The notes below the pieces were generated by a model, which was not told the origin of the DNA, made no database searches, and was given only the letters and a program-made list of their open reading frames with translations. DNA of 64,000 bases from Tolypothrix campylonemoides VB511288 (lineage in GTDB: Bacteria; Cyanobacteriota; Cyanobacteriia; Cyanobacteriales; Nostocaceae). The translations under genes were made by a program, and so were the position numbers. The stretch is from positions 1,366,248-1,430,247 of the forward strand of contig JXCB02000002.1 in assembly GCA_000828075.3 (NCBI GenBank), given 5' to 3'. Numbering within the stretch: the first letter of the stretch is position 1; every line of letters begins with the position of its first letter. Of this stretch, positions 1-8,615 are shown in pieces.

Positions 1-2
1 AA

Positions 3-311
3 GAATTTGAACAAGAACTCTTACAAGTGGAGCAACTGCTTGTTGCTTTAAAAGAACGCTACAATCAAGTGCAAGCAGATAAATCCCGTCAAAGAGAATT
101 GCAACAACGCTTCAAACAACTGCGCTATAGTAAATTGCCAGAGGATAAAGCTCAGTTAAAGCAAATTAAACAGCAGTTGGAAGTGCTAGAACTGAACTTA
201 GAAAGTCAGTTGTTTTCCTGGGGTAGCCTTAAAGAACCTTTTTGGGAAGCCGTCCGCTTTGGCGGTTTGGGCGTTATCATAGGCTGGTTATTAAAGTCTG
301 TTGTTGGATAA
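3..311 (+). CDS. Small coiled-coil membrane protein, 5' end outside window
   Basis: The reading frame is open to the left edge of the window, so the true start lies upstream; the GTG at 27 is only the first start-like codon inside the window. The visible part is rich in Gln, Lys, Glu and Leu in a heptad-like pattern (coiled coil), followed by one hydrophobic segment near the C-terminus ([19 protein letters not shown]), which suggests a tail-anchored protein. The stop codon lies directly before the asnS start, so the two genes are probably co-transcribed. I do not recognise the family and assign no function. Confidence 0.6.
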   Translation, partial: EFEQELLQVEQLLVALKERYNQVQADKSRQRELQQRFKQLRYSKLPEDKAQLKQIKQQLEVLELNLESQLFSWGSLKEPFWEAVRFGGLGVIIGWLLKSVVG

Positions 312-312
312 T

Positions 313-1704
313 ATGGTAAATCGACGGATTGCAGAAATATTGCGAAGTGGTCAACCGGATGAATGGTTGATAGTTCAAGGCTGGGTTCGTACCAAACGCG
401 AATTAAAAGGTTTTTCTTTTATAGAAGTAAATGATGGCTCATCCTTGGCTAGTTTGCAAGTAGTCATTAATCAGGATTTGCCAGAATATGATGATATTTT
501 GAAAAAACTTAATACAGGTGCTTCTGTGGAAGTGGCTGGAGTATTGGTAGCGTCTCAAGGTAAAGGACAGCGGATCGAGTTGAAAGCAGAGAAGGTGAAA
601 GTTTACGGAGAAGCTGATCCCGAAACATATCCCCTGCAAAAGAAACGTCATTCCTTTGAGTTTCTGCGAACCATTGGACATTTGCGATCGCGTACCAATT
701 CCTTAGGTGCAGTTTTCCGTGTTAGAAATGCATGCGCTACCGCCATTCATCAATTCTTTCAAGAACGCGGCTTTTTCTGGGTACACACTCCCATCATTAC
801 CGCTAACGACTGCGAAGGTGCGGGTGAATTGTTCAGTGTGACGAGTTTAGATCTTAAAGATGTTCCTCGCACAGAAACCAAGGCAATAGATTATAGCAAA
901 GACTTTTTTGGCAAACCAACATATTTAACAGTTAGCGGTCAGCTCGAAGCCGAAGTCATGGCGATGGCGTTTAGCAACGTCTACACTTTTGGTCCTACCT
1001 TCCGTGCAGAAAACTCCAACACCTCCCGCCACTTAGCAGAATTTTGGATGGTAGAACCGGAGATGGCTTTCTGCGAACTCAAGGAAGATATGGATTTAGC
1101 CGAGGCGTTTCTCAAATATATTTTCAAATATGTAGTGGAAACTTGCCCAGAAGACATGGAATTTTTCAATCAGCGCATTGATAATACCGTGTTAGCAACG
1201 GCAGATAATATTATTAACAATGAATTTCAGCGCATAACTTACACAGAAGCCATCAAACTTTTAGAAAAAGCTGATGTTAAGTTTGAATATCCGGTAAGTT
1301 GGGGCTTGGATTTACAATCAGAACACGAACGCTATCTTTGCGAACAACTTTTCAAAAAACCGGTCATCGTCAGCAATTATCCAGCACAAATTAAAGCCTT
1401 TTATATGCGCTTAGATGACGATGAAAAAACCGTTTCTGCTATGGATATTCTCGCACCTAAAATAGGCGAAATTATCGGTGGTTCTCAAAGAGAAGAACGT
1501 TTAGATGTTCTGAAACGCCGTATACTCGCACAAGGGATGAAACCAGAAGATTTGTGGTGGTATCTCGATTTGCGCCGTTTTGGAACTGTCCCCCACGCTG
1601 GTTTTGGGTTGGGTTTTGAACGGCTTGTGCAATTTATGACGGGGATGGGAAATATCAGAGATGTGATTCCGTTTCCACGCACGCCGGAAAGTGCCGAGTT
1701 TTAA
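313..1704 (+). CDS. asnS: Asparaginyl-tRNA synthetase
   Basis: This class IIb aminoacyl-tRNA synthetase charges tRNA-Asn with asparagine in the cytoplasm. The N-terminal third is an OB-fold anticodon-binding domain (begins around [16 protein letters not shown]). The catalytic core shows motif 2 ([19 protein letters not shown], containing the ATP-binding Arg) and motif 3 ([12 protein letters not shown]) near the C-terminus. I chose the ATG at 313, which gives 463 aa, the usual length of bacterial AsnRS; a TTG at 301 in the same frame would overlap the upstream gene. A hairpin follows the stop codon. The protein is complete with no missing motif. Confidence 0.97.
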   Translation: MVNRRIAEILRSGQPDEWLIVQGWVRTKRELKGFSFIEVNDGSSLASLQVVINQDLPEYDDILKKLNTGASVEVAGVLVASQGKGQRIELKAEKVKVYGEADPETYPLQKKRHSFEFLRTIGHLRSRTNSLGAVFRVRNACATAIHQFFQERGFFWVHTPIITANDCEGAGELFSVTSLDLKDVPRTETKAIDYSKDFFGKPTYLTVSGQLEAEVMAMAFSNVYTFGPTFRAENSNTSRHLAEFWMVEPEMAFCELKEDMDLAEAFLKYIFKYVVETCPEDMEFFNQRIDNTVLATADNIINNEFQRITYTEAIKLLEKADVKFEYPVSWGLDLQSEHERYLCEQLFKKPVIVSNYPAQIKAFYMRLDDDEKTVSAMDILAPKIGEIIGGSQREERLDVLKRRILAQGMKPEDLWWYLDLRRFGTVPHAGFGLGFERLVQFMTGMGNIRDVIPFPRTPESAEF

Positions 1705-1712
1705 CTGTATTT

Positions 1713-1747
1713 AGAAACCCGGTTTATCCTAGAAGCCGGGTTTCTTG
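1713..1747 (+). terminator. Hairpin terminator after asnS
   Basis: A 10-bp inverted repeat, AGAAACCCGG and CCGGGTTTCT with a 13-nt loop, begins 9 bp after the asnS stop codon and runs into a short T-rich tail. The position and shape fit an intrinsic terminator, although the T-run is short. Confidence 0.6.
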
Positions 1748-1961
1748 TTAGTTAAGTAATTAGACTTGCCTTGAAAGTCTACTTTCATCGTTCCTCGTGA
1801 AGGTATTTCATGGGTATCTCTTGCAAAAGTCATGTAATAGCTCGAATACCTAGCTCGTACTTGTTTAGTCCAAATTAATCATTTAACCTCTATTAAGTGT
1901 GGTTTTGGCTATTAACACTTAAGTTGAAGTGAAAAGCAGTAATCTTCATCAGCTGCCTTTT

Positions 1962-3452
1962 TCACTTTTGTCTCTCTGCTCTAATCTGTTTATCCGCTTG
2001 TTGTCTTAAACTCGTCACACCTGCTTGGGTTAACGTCATTGCAGTAATATTGCCTGTGTGATCCTTTTCAAAGGAAATACTCGTATTCACGGCTTTAGCA
2101 AAGAACTCTAGCTCTGATGTGGGGAAGAACTGTAAAGGCGGTTGCTGCCCACATTCTACGAACAAATTCCCATCCTGGCTCACTACTTTGAACTGCAATC
2201 CAGATTTTGTTAAATATAACCCTGAGTAGCTCTCAGCTTGCGACAAGGTGATGATTGTTTTTTCTGGCGGGAACACATCAGGCCAGTCATACTCAAGCGC
2301 AATAGCTCGCATCACTTCCTGCATAGGCTCGATTTCATTCGAGTTGAGCATGACAACAGCACCTTTTCCAATATGTGCGTAAACACGCATCAATGATACA
2401 AATCCTTCATTCCTACCACTATGAAAAAAGTAGAAACCATCGCCAATTCCACCACCCGCGAACAATCCTAACCCGACAAATAATCCATTCCCTAATCCCA
2501 CAAATGATTCATTCGCTCCTTGTGTTTGCTCTGTCTGTTGGGGACGCAACATTTCTTCTACCGTCTGTTTACTCCACACGCTGCGAGGTAACCCACGCAA
2601 TACTCGCAAGAGTTCGACTCCGAGTTTGGCTAAATCTGAAGCTGTTGTCCACAAACCTGCTGCTGCCATCTCAGGATAAACGTGGTGCTTGCCTTCAAGT
2701 GGAATACCAGAGAACGGGTGAGCCGTTGCTGCCCTTGCTGACCAATCGTTCGGAAGCGGCTGTTGGTAAGTGCTATTTGTCATGCCCAACGGGTCAAGCA
2801 CCAATTCGCGCATGATTTCTGGAAATGGTTGCTTGAGCAAATCAACCAATACTTGTTGGGCAACTGTCGTGCCGCCACCCGAATAGCGATAATGCAAACC
2901 AGGAATGATATTGACTTCCACCTTGTCGGTATTAGCTGGAGGTTCGCCATTGAGAACTTGAACCGTGGTTGGCAATGGAGCCGAGGTTTGGTAGCCAGGG
3001 AAGCCATGTACAGTCAAGCCAGCAGTATGACTCAACAACTGGCGCAGAGTTACCCGGGGTTCCCAGTTCCCGATTGCCCAAGGGGCACAGGCATTGCCAA
3101 TCGCAGGCACACGCCATGAGGTGAGATAGGTGTTGACATCCTCATCAAGACTGAGACGACCTTCTTGTGCAAGACGCATAACCGCTAAAGCGAAAACAGG
3201 TTTGCTGATTGAGGCTGCTTGAAACAATGTGTCTGGCGTGACTTCACGAGTTGTTCCAGCCTGGCATACACCAAATCCACGCGCCCATTCGATTTCAAAA
3301 TCATTAATGACTGCAATACTGATGCCTGGTGTTTGGTAATGCGCCAATCGCTCGTACAGATTTTTCGGTGAACCAAATTTCCCTTCCAGCGCTGTTGCTG
3401 GTAGAAGATTATTGATGACACGCTCAATACGTTGCTCAACAGATTGCAGCAT
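1962..3452 (-). CDS. Serine hydrolase, beta-lactamase/esterase (class C-like) family
   Basis: This is a penicillin-binding-protein-like serine hydrolase of 496 aa. The nucleophile motif S-x-x-K is SISK at residues 81-84, and the second motif is Tyr190-Ser-Gly in HYRYSGGG. The roughly 360-aa beta-lactamase-type domain is followed by a C-terminal extension of about 120 aa, as in EstB/Pab87-type esterases and peptidases. I see no signal peptide, so it is probably cytoplasmic. The substrate cannot be read from sequence; D-amino peptides or esters are typical for the family. It is transcribed alone, convergent with asnS. Confidence 0.85.
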   Translation of the reverse strand: MLQSVEQRIERVINNLLPATALEGKFGSPKNLYERLAHYQTPGISIAVINDFEIEWARGFGVCQAGTTREVTPDTLFQAASISKPVFALAVMRLAQEGRLSLDEDVNTYLTSWRVPAIGNACAPWAIGNWEPRVTLRQLLSHTAGLTVHGFPGYQTSAPLPTTVQVLNGEPPANTDKVEVNIIPGLHYRYSGGGTTVAQQVLVDLLKQPFPEIMRELVLDPLGMTNSTYQQPLPNDWSARAATAHPFSGIPLEGKHHVYPEMAAAGLWTTASDLAKLGVELLRVLRGLPRSVWSKQTVEEMLRPQQTEQTQGANESFVGLGNGLFVGLGLFAGGGIGDGFYFFHSGRNEGFVSLMRVYAHIGKGAVVMLNSNEIEPMQEVMRAIALEYDWPDVFPPEKTIITLSQAESYSGLYLTKSGLQFKVVSQDGNLFVECGQQPPLQFFPTSELEFFAKAVNTSISFEKDHTGNITAMTLTQAGVTSLRQQADKQIRAERQK

Positions 3453-3568
3453 CGGTATACTCTGCTTCCTGGCTCTGGGTTTGTCAGTGCTATCCGATTC
3501 TACTCAAACTTGATTGCTCCATGCTCGGTCGCTACCAGTTCGCTTTACCCGAACATTTAAAGCGGGGA

Positions 3569-3734
3569 GAACTCTGCCCTGACTTTTCACGTCATGTGGA
3601 AAAACCAACGCGAAACCTAACCCCCCAGCCCCCTTCCCTAAAAGGGAAGGGGGAGAATTTAAAGCCTCTCTGCTTGCAGGAGAGAGGTTTGGAGAGAGGT
3701 TTTCCAGATCCCGTGAAAAGTAAGGAACTCTGCC
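3569..3734. repeat. Nested inverted repeat flanked by 10-bp direct repeats (MITE-like)
   Basis: The gap between 3453 and 3856 has no convincing gene. It holds the inverted arms ACTTTTCACG (3582-3591) and CGTGAAAAGT (3712-3721). Inside them lie a palindrome of the CCCCCTTCCC/GGGAAGGGGG type and the motif GAGAGAGGTTTGGAGAGAGG. The 10-bp direct repeat GAACTCTGCC occurs on both sides (3569-3578 and 3725-3734). Together this resembles a small mobile or interspersed cyanobacterial repeat. Reading frames through it are products of the repeat. Confidence 0.5.
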
Positions 3735-3856
3735 TGGTATGTGACCCAAACGACCTGTTAGAAGCTGAGGGCTAGAAGTATTACTTTGCAAGTATTTCGG
3801 GCAAGCGCGTACATTTTTGTTTCATTGCTACTCACGCGTCGGCTTCGCCCAGCGCC

Positions 3857-4360
3857 CTAAGGGACCATAGCTTCGCTGCTGCGCAAAGCGCAGAACGCCT
3901 CCCTTTCTAAACGACATAATCTTACTTGTTGCATAATTTTCGCGCCCATTTTTTCGTAAAACTCGATTGCTGGAGTATTATTTACTGCAACTATCCAATC
4001 GATTCTTCCACCTTCTATTTTTTGGGTAATTTGACATAAACGTTTTATCAGCGCTTCACCGATCCCAAGCCTGCGATATTCAGCTTTGATATATAAATCA
4101 TCTAGCCAAATTCCTGGCTGAGCAAGAAAAGTGGAATATATCCGGTGATAAGTTGCAAATCCAATTGGATTCCCGTTTATCTCAGCCAATAAAACAAAGG
4201 CAAGTGGATTTTCACAAAATAAAGTGTCTTCTAGTTTCTTCGGTGTAGCCTCTAGAAAATCAAGACAGCCATCAAACTCCGCCTTAAGCCGAATTAGCTC
4301 CATAAGAGTAGAAATATCACTAGAATTGGCGTCTCGAATTAAGAACTGTTTGTTGTGCAT
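3857..4360 (-). CDS. GNAT family N-acetyltransferase
   Basis: This is a 167-aa Gcn5-related N-acetyltransferase that would transfer acetyl from acetyl-CoA to an amine. The acetyl-CoA pyrophosphate-binding motif is YRRLGIGEALIKRL in the second half, and the later NNTPAIEFYEKMGAK segment is typical of motif B. The substrate is unknown; the arrangement resembles diamine and amino-acid acetyltransferases. The last 15 or so residues (after QVRLCRLER) are encoded by a GC-rich repeat-like sequence, so the native stop may have been replaced when the repeat arrived. Confidence 0.85.
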   Translation of the reverse strand: MHNKQFLIRDANSSDISTLMELIRLKAEFDGCLDFLEATPKKLEDTLFCENPLAFVLLAEINGNPIGFATYHRIYSTFLAQPGIWLDDLYIKAEYRRLGIGEALIKRLCQITQKIEGGRIDWIVAVNNTPAIEFYEKMGAKIMQQVRLCRLEREAFCALRSSEAMVP

Positions 4361-4409
4361 AGCGTTAATTAAGTTAAAAAAATTGATTTTTATATTTATT
4401 TTTTTTTAA

Positions 4410-4439
4410 ATTCTTGTGGGCTGGGCATCTTGCCCGCCC
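4410..4439. repeat. 30-bp interspersed repeat, copy 1
   Basis: The segment beginning ATTCTTGTGGG and ending CATCTTGCCCGCCC recurs at 47895-47924 with one difference. It is self-complementary (GGGC...GCCC) and sits just outside genes in both places, here between the antiporter 3' end and the acetyltransferase start. A related hairpin follows groEL. It is probably a dispersed hairpin repeat that may help end transcripts. Confidence 0.6.
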
Positions 4440-4486
4440 AGATAATGCAAGTTAAATGTGTCATAGCTTATTTATAACAAGTAAGT

Positions 4487-5815
4487 TTATTCAAACTTAT
4501 CTTGTATCTTCGATTCCGCTAACTTAAATTGAACCCAATTAAACAGCGGTATGAAATATAAATAAACAGCATAAGGAATAAATCCTGAATCAGTCATTAA
4601 TATAGTTGCTGGTACTAGTCCGGCAATATTCCAAGGAATGAGAGGTGAAAGTACAACAGCAGTGTTTTCGATATCAGTTGCTAATTGAGAGTTATCTAGC
4701 CGTTGCTGATACTTTTCCTTCACAAGCTGGTGAGTCATGAGAATCGCAAGCGTTTGAGTGCAACCAAAAGCGGCTGATGCTAACCCAACTATGGTGGTTC
4801 CTAAAAATAAGCGGCTTCTGGAAGAAGCTTTTTTGATAAGATTCTCTACAGTTGCTAATGTTTTTGTTCCAATGATGAGTCCTGATAGAGAAGTCGATAG
4901 GATGACGACTATCGAAACTCTAAGCATCGAAAAAATACCTCCTCCTGTCAGAAATTCACTTAAGTTCATTCTTGGTTCTAAATTAAAGCCAAGCAAAACA
5001 AACTTGATCAGTTGAAAGAAGGAATAGCCTTGGACAAGTATCCCTAAAACGAATCCAATCCCGATACTCACTAGTAATGTGATTTTCACTTCTACTTTAA
5101 AAAGACAAAGAACTATAACAGCAAAGGCTGGAAGTAACACCAGTGGGTTAATTTTAAAAAAAGTAGGAATTTCTGAAATAAAATGACTATTTTTAATTTC
5201 AACAGGATTGCTGATTGAAAGGATTAAATAAACAAGGGTAGAAGCCATTAAAGGCAACCAAGCTGTTGATATCATCGCTGTTATATTTGTATGTAGCTTG
5301 GTTTTGGTAATACTAGCAACAAGATTGGCACTAGAAGACATAGGAGAACATCTGTCTCCAAAATAAGCTCCTGCGATAATTGCTCCAGTAACTATGTGAG
5401 GATTAATATCCTGTCCTTTTACCATAATCATTAGGGGAACTCCTACAGTACTGACTGTGCCGAAGGAGGTACCTAGTAGTACAGAAATAGAACTCGTGAA
5501 GACAAAGGCTGACAGAATGAAATATTGAGGATTGATGAGTTGCGTTCCATAGTAAACTAAAGCAGGTATTGTTCCGGCTGCCATCCAAACGGCTGTCACT
5601 GCTCCAATTAATAATAAAATTAGGATGATTGGAAAAGCTTTTTGACTACTAACAAACCCCATTGTAATTAAATTGTTTACGGAAAATCCTTGGAAAGCAA
5701 AAGTCAGAATGAGGATTCCCAGAGAAAGTAAAAGTGGATAGGCAACAAAATAACTTTGAATAACACTAGTCAATAAAATAAAAAAGCAAAAAAATAGAGA
5801 TAATAATGAATTCAT
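4487..5815 (-). CDS. NhaC-family Na+/H+ antiporter-like membrane protein
   Basis: This 442-aa protein is strongly hydrophobic, with about 10-12 predicted membrane segments. It carries the NhaC signature GDRCSPMSSSANL near residues 153-165 and the earlier GTSFGTVSTVGVPLM segment. NhaC-type proteins exchange Na+ for H+ or act on amino acids or C4-acids across the inner membrane, so the exact substrate is not settled. The gene is divergent from a LysR regulator 131 bp away, which suggests control by it. The length is near the family norm. Confidence 0.85.
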   Translation of the reverse strand: MNSLLSLFFCFFILLTSVIQSYFVAYPLLLSLGILILTFAFQGFSVNNLITMGFVSSQKAFPIILILLLIGAVTAVWMAAGTIPALVYYGTQLINPQYFILSAFVFTSSISVLLGTSFGTVSTVGVPLMIMVKGQDINPHIVTGAIIAGAYFGDRCSPMSSSANLVASITKTKLHTNITAMISTAWLPLMASTLVYLILSISNPVEIKNSHFISEIPTFFKINPLVLLPAFAVIVLCLFKVEVKITLLVSIGIGFVLGILVQGYSFFQLIKFVLLGFNLEPRMNLSEFLTGGGIFSMLRVSIVVILSTSLSGLIIGTKTLATVENLIKKASSRSRLFLGTTIVGLASAAFGCTQTLAILMTHQLVKEKYQQRLDNSQLATDIENTAVVLSPLIPWNIAGLVPATILMTDSGFIPYAVYLYFIPLFNWVQFKLAESKIQDKFE

Positions 5816-5903
5816 ATTCTTGGTAAGGGAATGCTTGATTCGCCAACATTAAATAGTTTAGTGATGACAAAATTGGAAAGCAAAGTATTCCTTAGATACC
5901 TTT

Positions 5904-5920
5904 TATCGATAAAATCGATA
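5904..5920. promoter_or_regulatory. Inverted repeat between antiporter and LysR genes, candidate operator
   Basis: A perfect inverted repeat, TATCGAT-AAA-ATCGATA, lies in the 131-bp divergent intergenic region. LysR-type regulators usually bind an interrupted palindrome upstream of the divergent target gene. The link to this regulator is inferred from position. Confidence 0.4.
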
Positions 5921-5946
5921 GATAGTGAAAGGCTTTTCTTACCTTG

Positions 5947-6837
5947 ATGAGTGAAGTTAACGACAGTAAGTTAAAAATCTCTCAATTGCGGGCTTTGGTG
6001 GCTATTGCTAACCACGGCAACTTCAGTTCAGCTGCTTTAGAGTTGGGGCTATCTCAATCAACTGTCAGTCATGCGATCGCCACACTTGAAGAAGAACTCG
6101 GAGTAATTTTGCTCTTTCGAGGTCGCCACGGTGCAACTTTAACGCCAATTGGAGAGCAGGTGATTCAGGAAGCGCGTCAAGTTTTGCACTTATTAGAGGT
6201 GATTCGGGAAAAAGCCAACCAAGAAAAAGGATTACAAACTGGACAAGTTCGGGTTGCTTGTGTCAGAAGCATCGCAACTCACGTACTTCCAAAAGTCATC
6301 GCCCGTTTTCGCGAAAAATTCCCAACGATTAGCGTTGTCATGACCGAGTGCGATCGCTATGCAGAGGTAGAACAGGCACTGCGAGAAGGTCAGGCGGACG
6401 TTGGCTTCACGTTGCTACCAACTACTACAGAATTTGAGACGTGGGAGCTATTTCGAGATGAATTTGTTGCACTGCTCCCGCCTGGGTCGATTGCTCCTGG
6501 TGTACCACTTAGTTGGGAACAGTTAGCAAAGTATCCAATGATTGTGAATCTTCGTAGTCCTCTACATAACAAAACAGTCAGCGCTCATTTTTTACAATTT
6601 GGTCAAACTCTCAAGATTGACTACGAACTGAGGGAAGATTCGACAATTCTCAGTATGGTTAAGCAAGGATTGGGGGCGACTGTGATGGCTCGACTTGCAG
6701 CTGAACCGATTCTAGAACAGATAGAAGTGAGGAGTTTGCCAGTACCGCTAGAGCGAGTGATTGGGGTAGCCATCCTAGCAGATGCTTTATTGCCAAGAGC
6801 AGCCTTTGCTTTTCTGGACATCTTCAAAGTTACTTGA
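5947..6837 (+). CDS. LysR-type transcriptional regulator
   Basis: The N-terminal winged helix-turn-helix (about residues 10-65; NFSSAALELGLSQSTVSHAI is the recognition region) is followed by a periplasmic-binding-like effector domain. The length of 296 aa is typical. I chose ATG 5947 over the TTG just before it. The gene is divergent from the NhaC-type antiporter, the usual layout for a LysR regulator and its target, so it may respond to an ion or substrate handled by that transporter. The effector is unknown. Confidence 0.9.
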   Translation: MSEVNDSKLKISQLRALVAIANHGNFSSAALELGLSQSTVSHAIATLEEELGVILLFRGRHGATLTPIGEQVIQEARQVLHLLEVIREKANQEKGLQTGQVRVACVRSIATHVLPKVIARFREKFPTISVVMTECDRYAEVEQALREGQADVGFTLLPTTTEFETWELFRDEFVALLPPGSIAPGVPLSWEQLAKYPMIVNLRSPLHNKTVSAHFLQFGQTLKIDYELREDSTILSMVKQGLGATVMARLAAEPILEQIEVRSLPVPLERVIGVAILADALLPRAAFAFLDIFKVT

Positions 6838-6880
6838 AAGCAGCCACACCTAGCGCGCTACCCGTTAGGAAGAAACACTT

Positions 6881-7000
6881 CCCTCTCTCACTCCCTCCCT
6901 CTCTCCCTCACTCCCTCACTCCCTCTCTCCCTCTTTCCCTCTCTCCCTCACTCCCTCTCTCCCTCACTCCCTCACTCCCTCACTCCCTCTTTCCTTCCCT
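6881..7000. repeat. Octanucleotide tandem array (TCCCTCAC type)
   Basis: About 120 bp consists of imperfect 8-bp units based on TCCCTCAC/TCCCTCTC, beginning 44 bp after the LysR stop codon. The strand is almost pure pyrimidine. The same unit in reverse complement forms a longer array at 41257-41372. An open frame through it codes only for low-complexity SLPPSLPHSL-type sequence and is not a gene. Confidence 0.9.
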
Positions 7001-7103
7001 CAAGAGTGTTTCTTCAGAATTACTTGATGTCTTCGCCGTAACCCGGTGCACTCTAAACTAGATTGGAAGAAGCAGCAATCGTATAAGGGGGATCGCTACG
7101 CCC

Positions 7104-7724
7104 ATGACGACTACTACATCAAAAAAGCTGACTTTTGCAGAGTTTCTTGAACAGTATCCTGATGGCTACGGCATATTTGAACTTGTAAATGGGGAAATTG
7201 TACAGGTGGAGCCAATCAGAGCGCATAAAAATGTGGCACGATATTTGCTCAAGTCTTTTGATAAAGAGATTGATCGTTTGCAACTGGATTATATTGTTGA
7301 CAAGGATGTAGTGTTCAAAACTGTAACTGCTTCTGGAGAAGAACGAGGCAGAAATCCAGATGTCAGCGTAGTAAGTGCTTCTTTGTGGAATAGCAATGTC
7401 TTGGCTTATGCTGCTTTAACTGAACCTATCCAGTTGGCTGTGGAAGTGGTGTCAAGCAACTGGGAAGATGATTATGTTGACAAGTTAGACGAGTATCAAC
7501 GGCTGGGTATTCCTGAATACTGGATTGTAGATTATCTGGCGATCGCTTCCAGAAACTATCTTGGTAATCCCAAACTCCCGACAGTTTCTGTTTATCGGTT
7601 GGTAGAAGGCGAATATCAAGTCCAAAAGTTTACGGGGAGCGATCGCATCCTTTCCCCCACCTTCTGTGAACTAGAATTAACTGTCGAACAAATTGTTAGC
7701 GCTAGTCAAATGCGAAAACTTTGA
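7104..7724 (+). CDS. Uma2 family (DUF820) PD-(D/E)XK nuclease-fold protein
   Basis: This 206-aa protein belongs to the Uma2/DUF820 family, which is greatly expanded in cyanobacteria and has a restriction-endonuclease fold. The family marks are FELVNGEIVQVEP near the N-terminus, the acidic NPDVSVVS, then LAVEVVSSNWEDDY and KLDEYQRLGIPEYWIVD, which hold the catalytic Asp, Glu and Lys candidates. The family's biological substrate is unclear; some members travel with mobile DNA. It stands alone here, flanked by repeats on both sides. Confidence 0.9.
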   Translation: MTTTTSKKLTFAEFLEQYPDGYGIFELVNGEIVQVEPIRAHKNVARYLLKSFDKEIDRLQLDYIVDKDVVFKTVTASGEERGRNPDVSVVSASLWNSNVLAYAALTEPIQLAVEVVSSNWEDDYVDKLDEYQRLGIPEYWIVDYLAIASRNYLGNPKLPTVSVYRLVEGEYQVQKFTGSDRILSPTFCELELTVEQIVSASQMRKL

Positions 7725-7726
7725 CA

Positions 7727-7945
7727 CGACAAGTGGCGAAGCGCTTCTGTTTCAACTGGTCGCGGCGAGGAGTCCCCCACCAGCCCCGTTGGTTGGTGGC
7801 GGGAGAAACGCCGCTCCGGTACTGGGTACTGGGTAGTGGGTACTGGAAAATTGTTCCAAAATTTGGGAGGGGTTAAAGCAGAATTCCATAATTTTTCGTT
7901 TGATATACCACTACCCCAATCCCTAATCCCCAATCCCCAGTCCCT
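7727..7945. repeat. Repeat-rich intergenic stretch (short tandem repeats)
   Basis: Between the Uma2 gene and the NIL-domain gene (7725-8174) there is no convincing gene. It contains a GC-rich segment with the inverted motif CCACCAGCCCCGTTGGTTGGTGG, heptamer-like units of the TACTGGG/TAGTGGG kind at 7819-7846, and units of the AATCCCC kind at 7908-7945. Such short tandem repeats are typical of Nostocales intergenic DNA. A 117-codon minus-strand frame here is read from these repeats. Confidence 0.75.
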
Positions 7946-8174
7946 TTTACGTTTCACCTTGCCTTTTCGCGGTTGTTCTAGGTTTTGGAATGTCGTTATG
8001 TAAAATATTATTAATACTCTATATCCCGACCGATAAACAGGAAATTCCAATACAAGCAATTTGGGGGGTCATAACAGTAGACCCATTTGAGAAGATTAGT
8101 GTCAAGATTTTTGTGGCGGGAGAAAAAATATGTAAGATAAAACCCGCATCAAACCATTTGAAAGGAAAGCTATC

Positions 8175-8483
8175 ATGGCAATTCCAAGCAAACAGGGTAA
8201 ATCTACTATCGATTTTCGAGACAATCGACGCACCACAACTCATATTACAGTTCGTATTCCTAAGGAGTTACACCAACAGCCAGTCATGTCACGGCTCATT
8301 TCTCATTGCGGCATCACAGTCAATATCGCTGCAGCCCAGTTCAATGGTCATGTGCCGCAACAAGGCTGCTTTGATTTGGAACTACGAGGAACTGTTTTCC
8401 AGATTGCCAGCGCCCTAACCTATCTGAATGAACTGAATTTAGAAATTTCGCACCGATTCATTACTGGAGAAGATGGTTGGTAA
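8175..8483 (+). CDS. NIL domain-containing protein
   Basis: This 102-aa protein matches the stand-alone NIL-domain proteins of cyanobacteria, an ACT-like ligand-binding fold also found at the C-terminus of MetN transporters and in some ferredoxin fusions. The conserved part runs from about residue 20 (HITVRIPKELHQQPV) to FDLELRGTVFQIASALTYL. A small-molecule or sulfur-related sensing role is plausible from the family but not shown. An AAAGGAAAG ribosome-binding site lies upstream of the ATG. The gene is convergent with the response regulator downstream. Confidence 0.8.
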   Translation: MAIPSKQGKSTIDFRDNRRTTTHITVRIPKELHQQPVMSRLISHCGITVNIAAAQFNGHVPQQGCFDLELRGTVFQIASALTYLNELNLEISHRFITGEDGW

Positions 8484-8505
8484 ATAAGTCCTGACAAATG
8501 AGTAA

Positions 8506-8537
8506 CGAGTGCTAAGTAGTCAGCTACTCAGCACTCG
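8506..8537. terminator. Hairpin between convergent genes
   Basis: A 14-bp stem (CGAGTGCTAAGTAG with CTACTCAGCACTCG, one mismatch) surrounds a 4-nt loop just after the NIL gene. It probably serves as terminator or barrier between this gene and the convergent response regulator. No clear T-run follows. Confidence 0.5.
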
Positions 8538-8562
8538 GCAACACTAGTCGCACCTTACTTGC

Positions 8563-8591
8563 ACGCCCCTTGGGGGAAAGTCCCAAGGGTG
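8563..8591. terminator. Hairpin downstream of response regulator
   Basis: The inverted repeat CCCTTGGG/CCCAAGGG, extended by CAC and GTG ends, lies 25 bp from the 3' end of the minus-strand response regulator. It is a likely transcript-end hairpin without an obvious U-tract. Confidence 0.45.
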
Positions 8592-8615
8592 CAGTGGCTC
8601 CTCATCTAGCTGTAC

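Noticed and set aside
3504-3791. Overlapping frames of 84-95 codons on both strands
   Set aside because: They are produced by a palindromic repeat and have no family features.
6834-7061. Open frame of 75 codons rich in Ser, Leu and Pro
   Set aside because: It is a translation of the TCCCTCAC tandem array.
7706-8059. Minus-strand frame of 117 codons
   Set aside because: It runs through short tandem repeats (DWGLGIRDWGSG-type product) and overlaps the end of the Uma2 gene; no domain is visible.
8506-8537. Hairpin with GAGTGCTAA and AGCACTC, resembling CIRCE
   Set aside because: The halves are in the wrong orientation (GAGTGCTAA first) and the loop is 4 nt, not 9; it follows a gene rather than preceding one.
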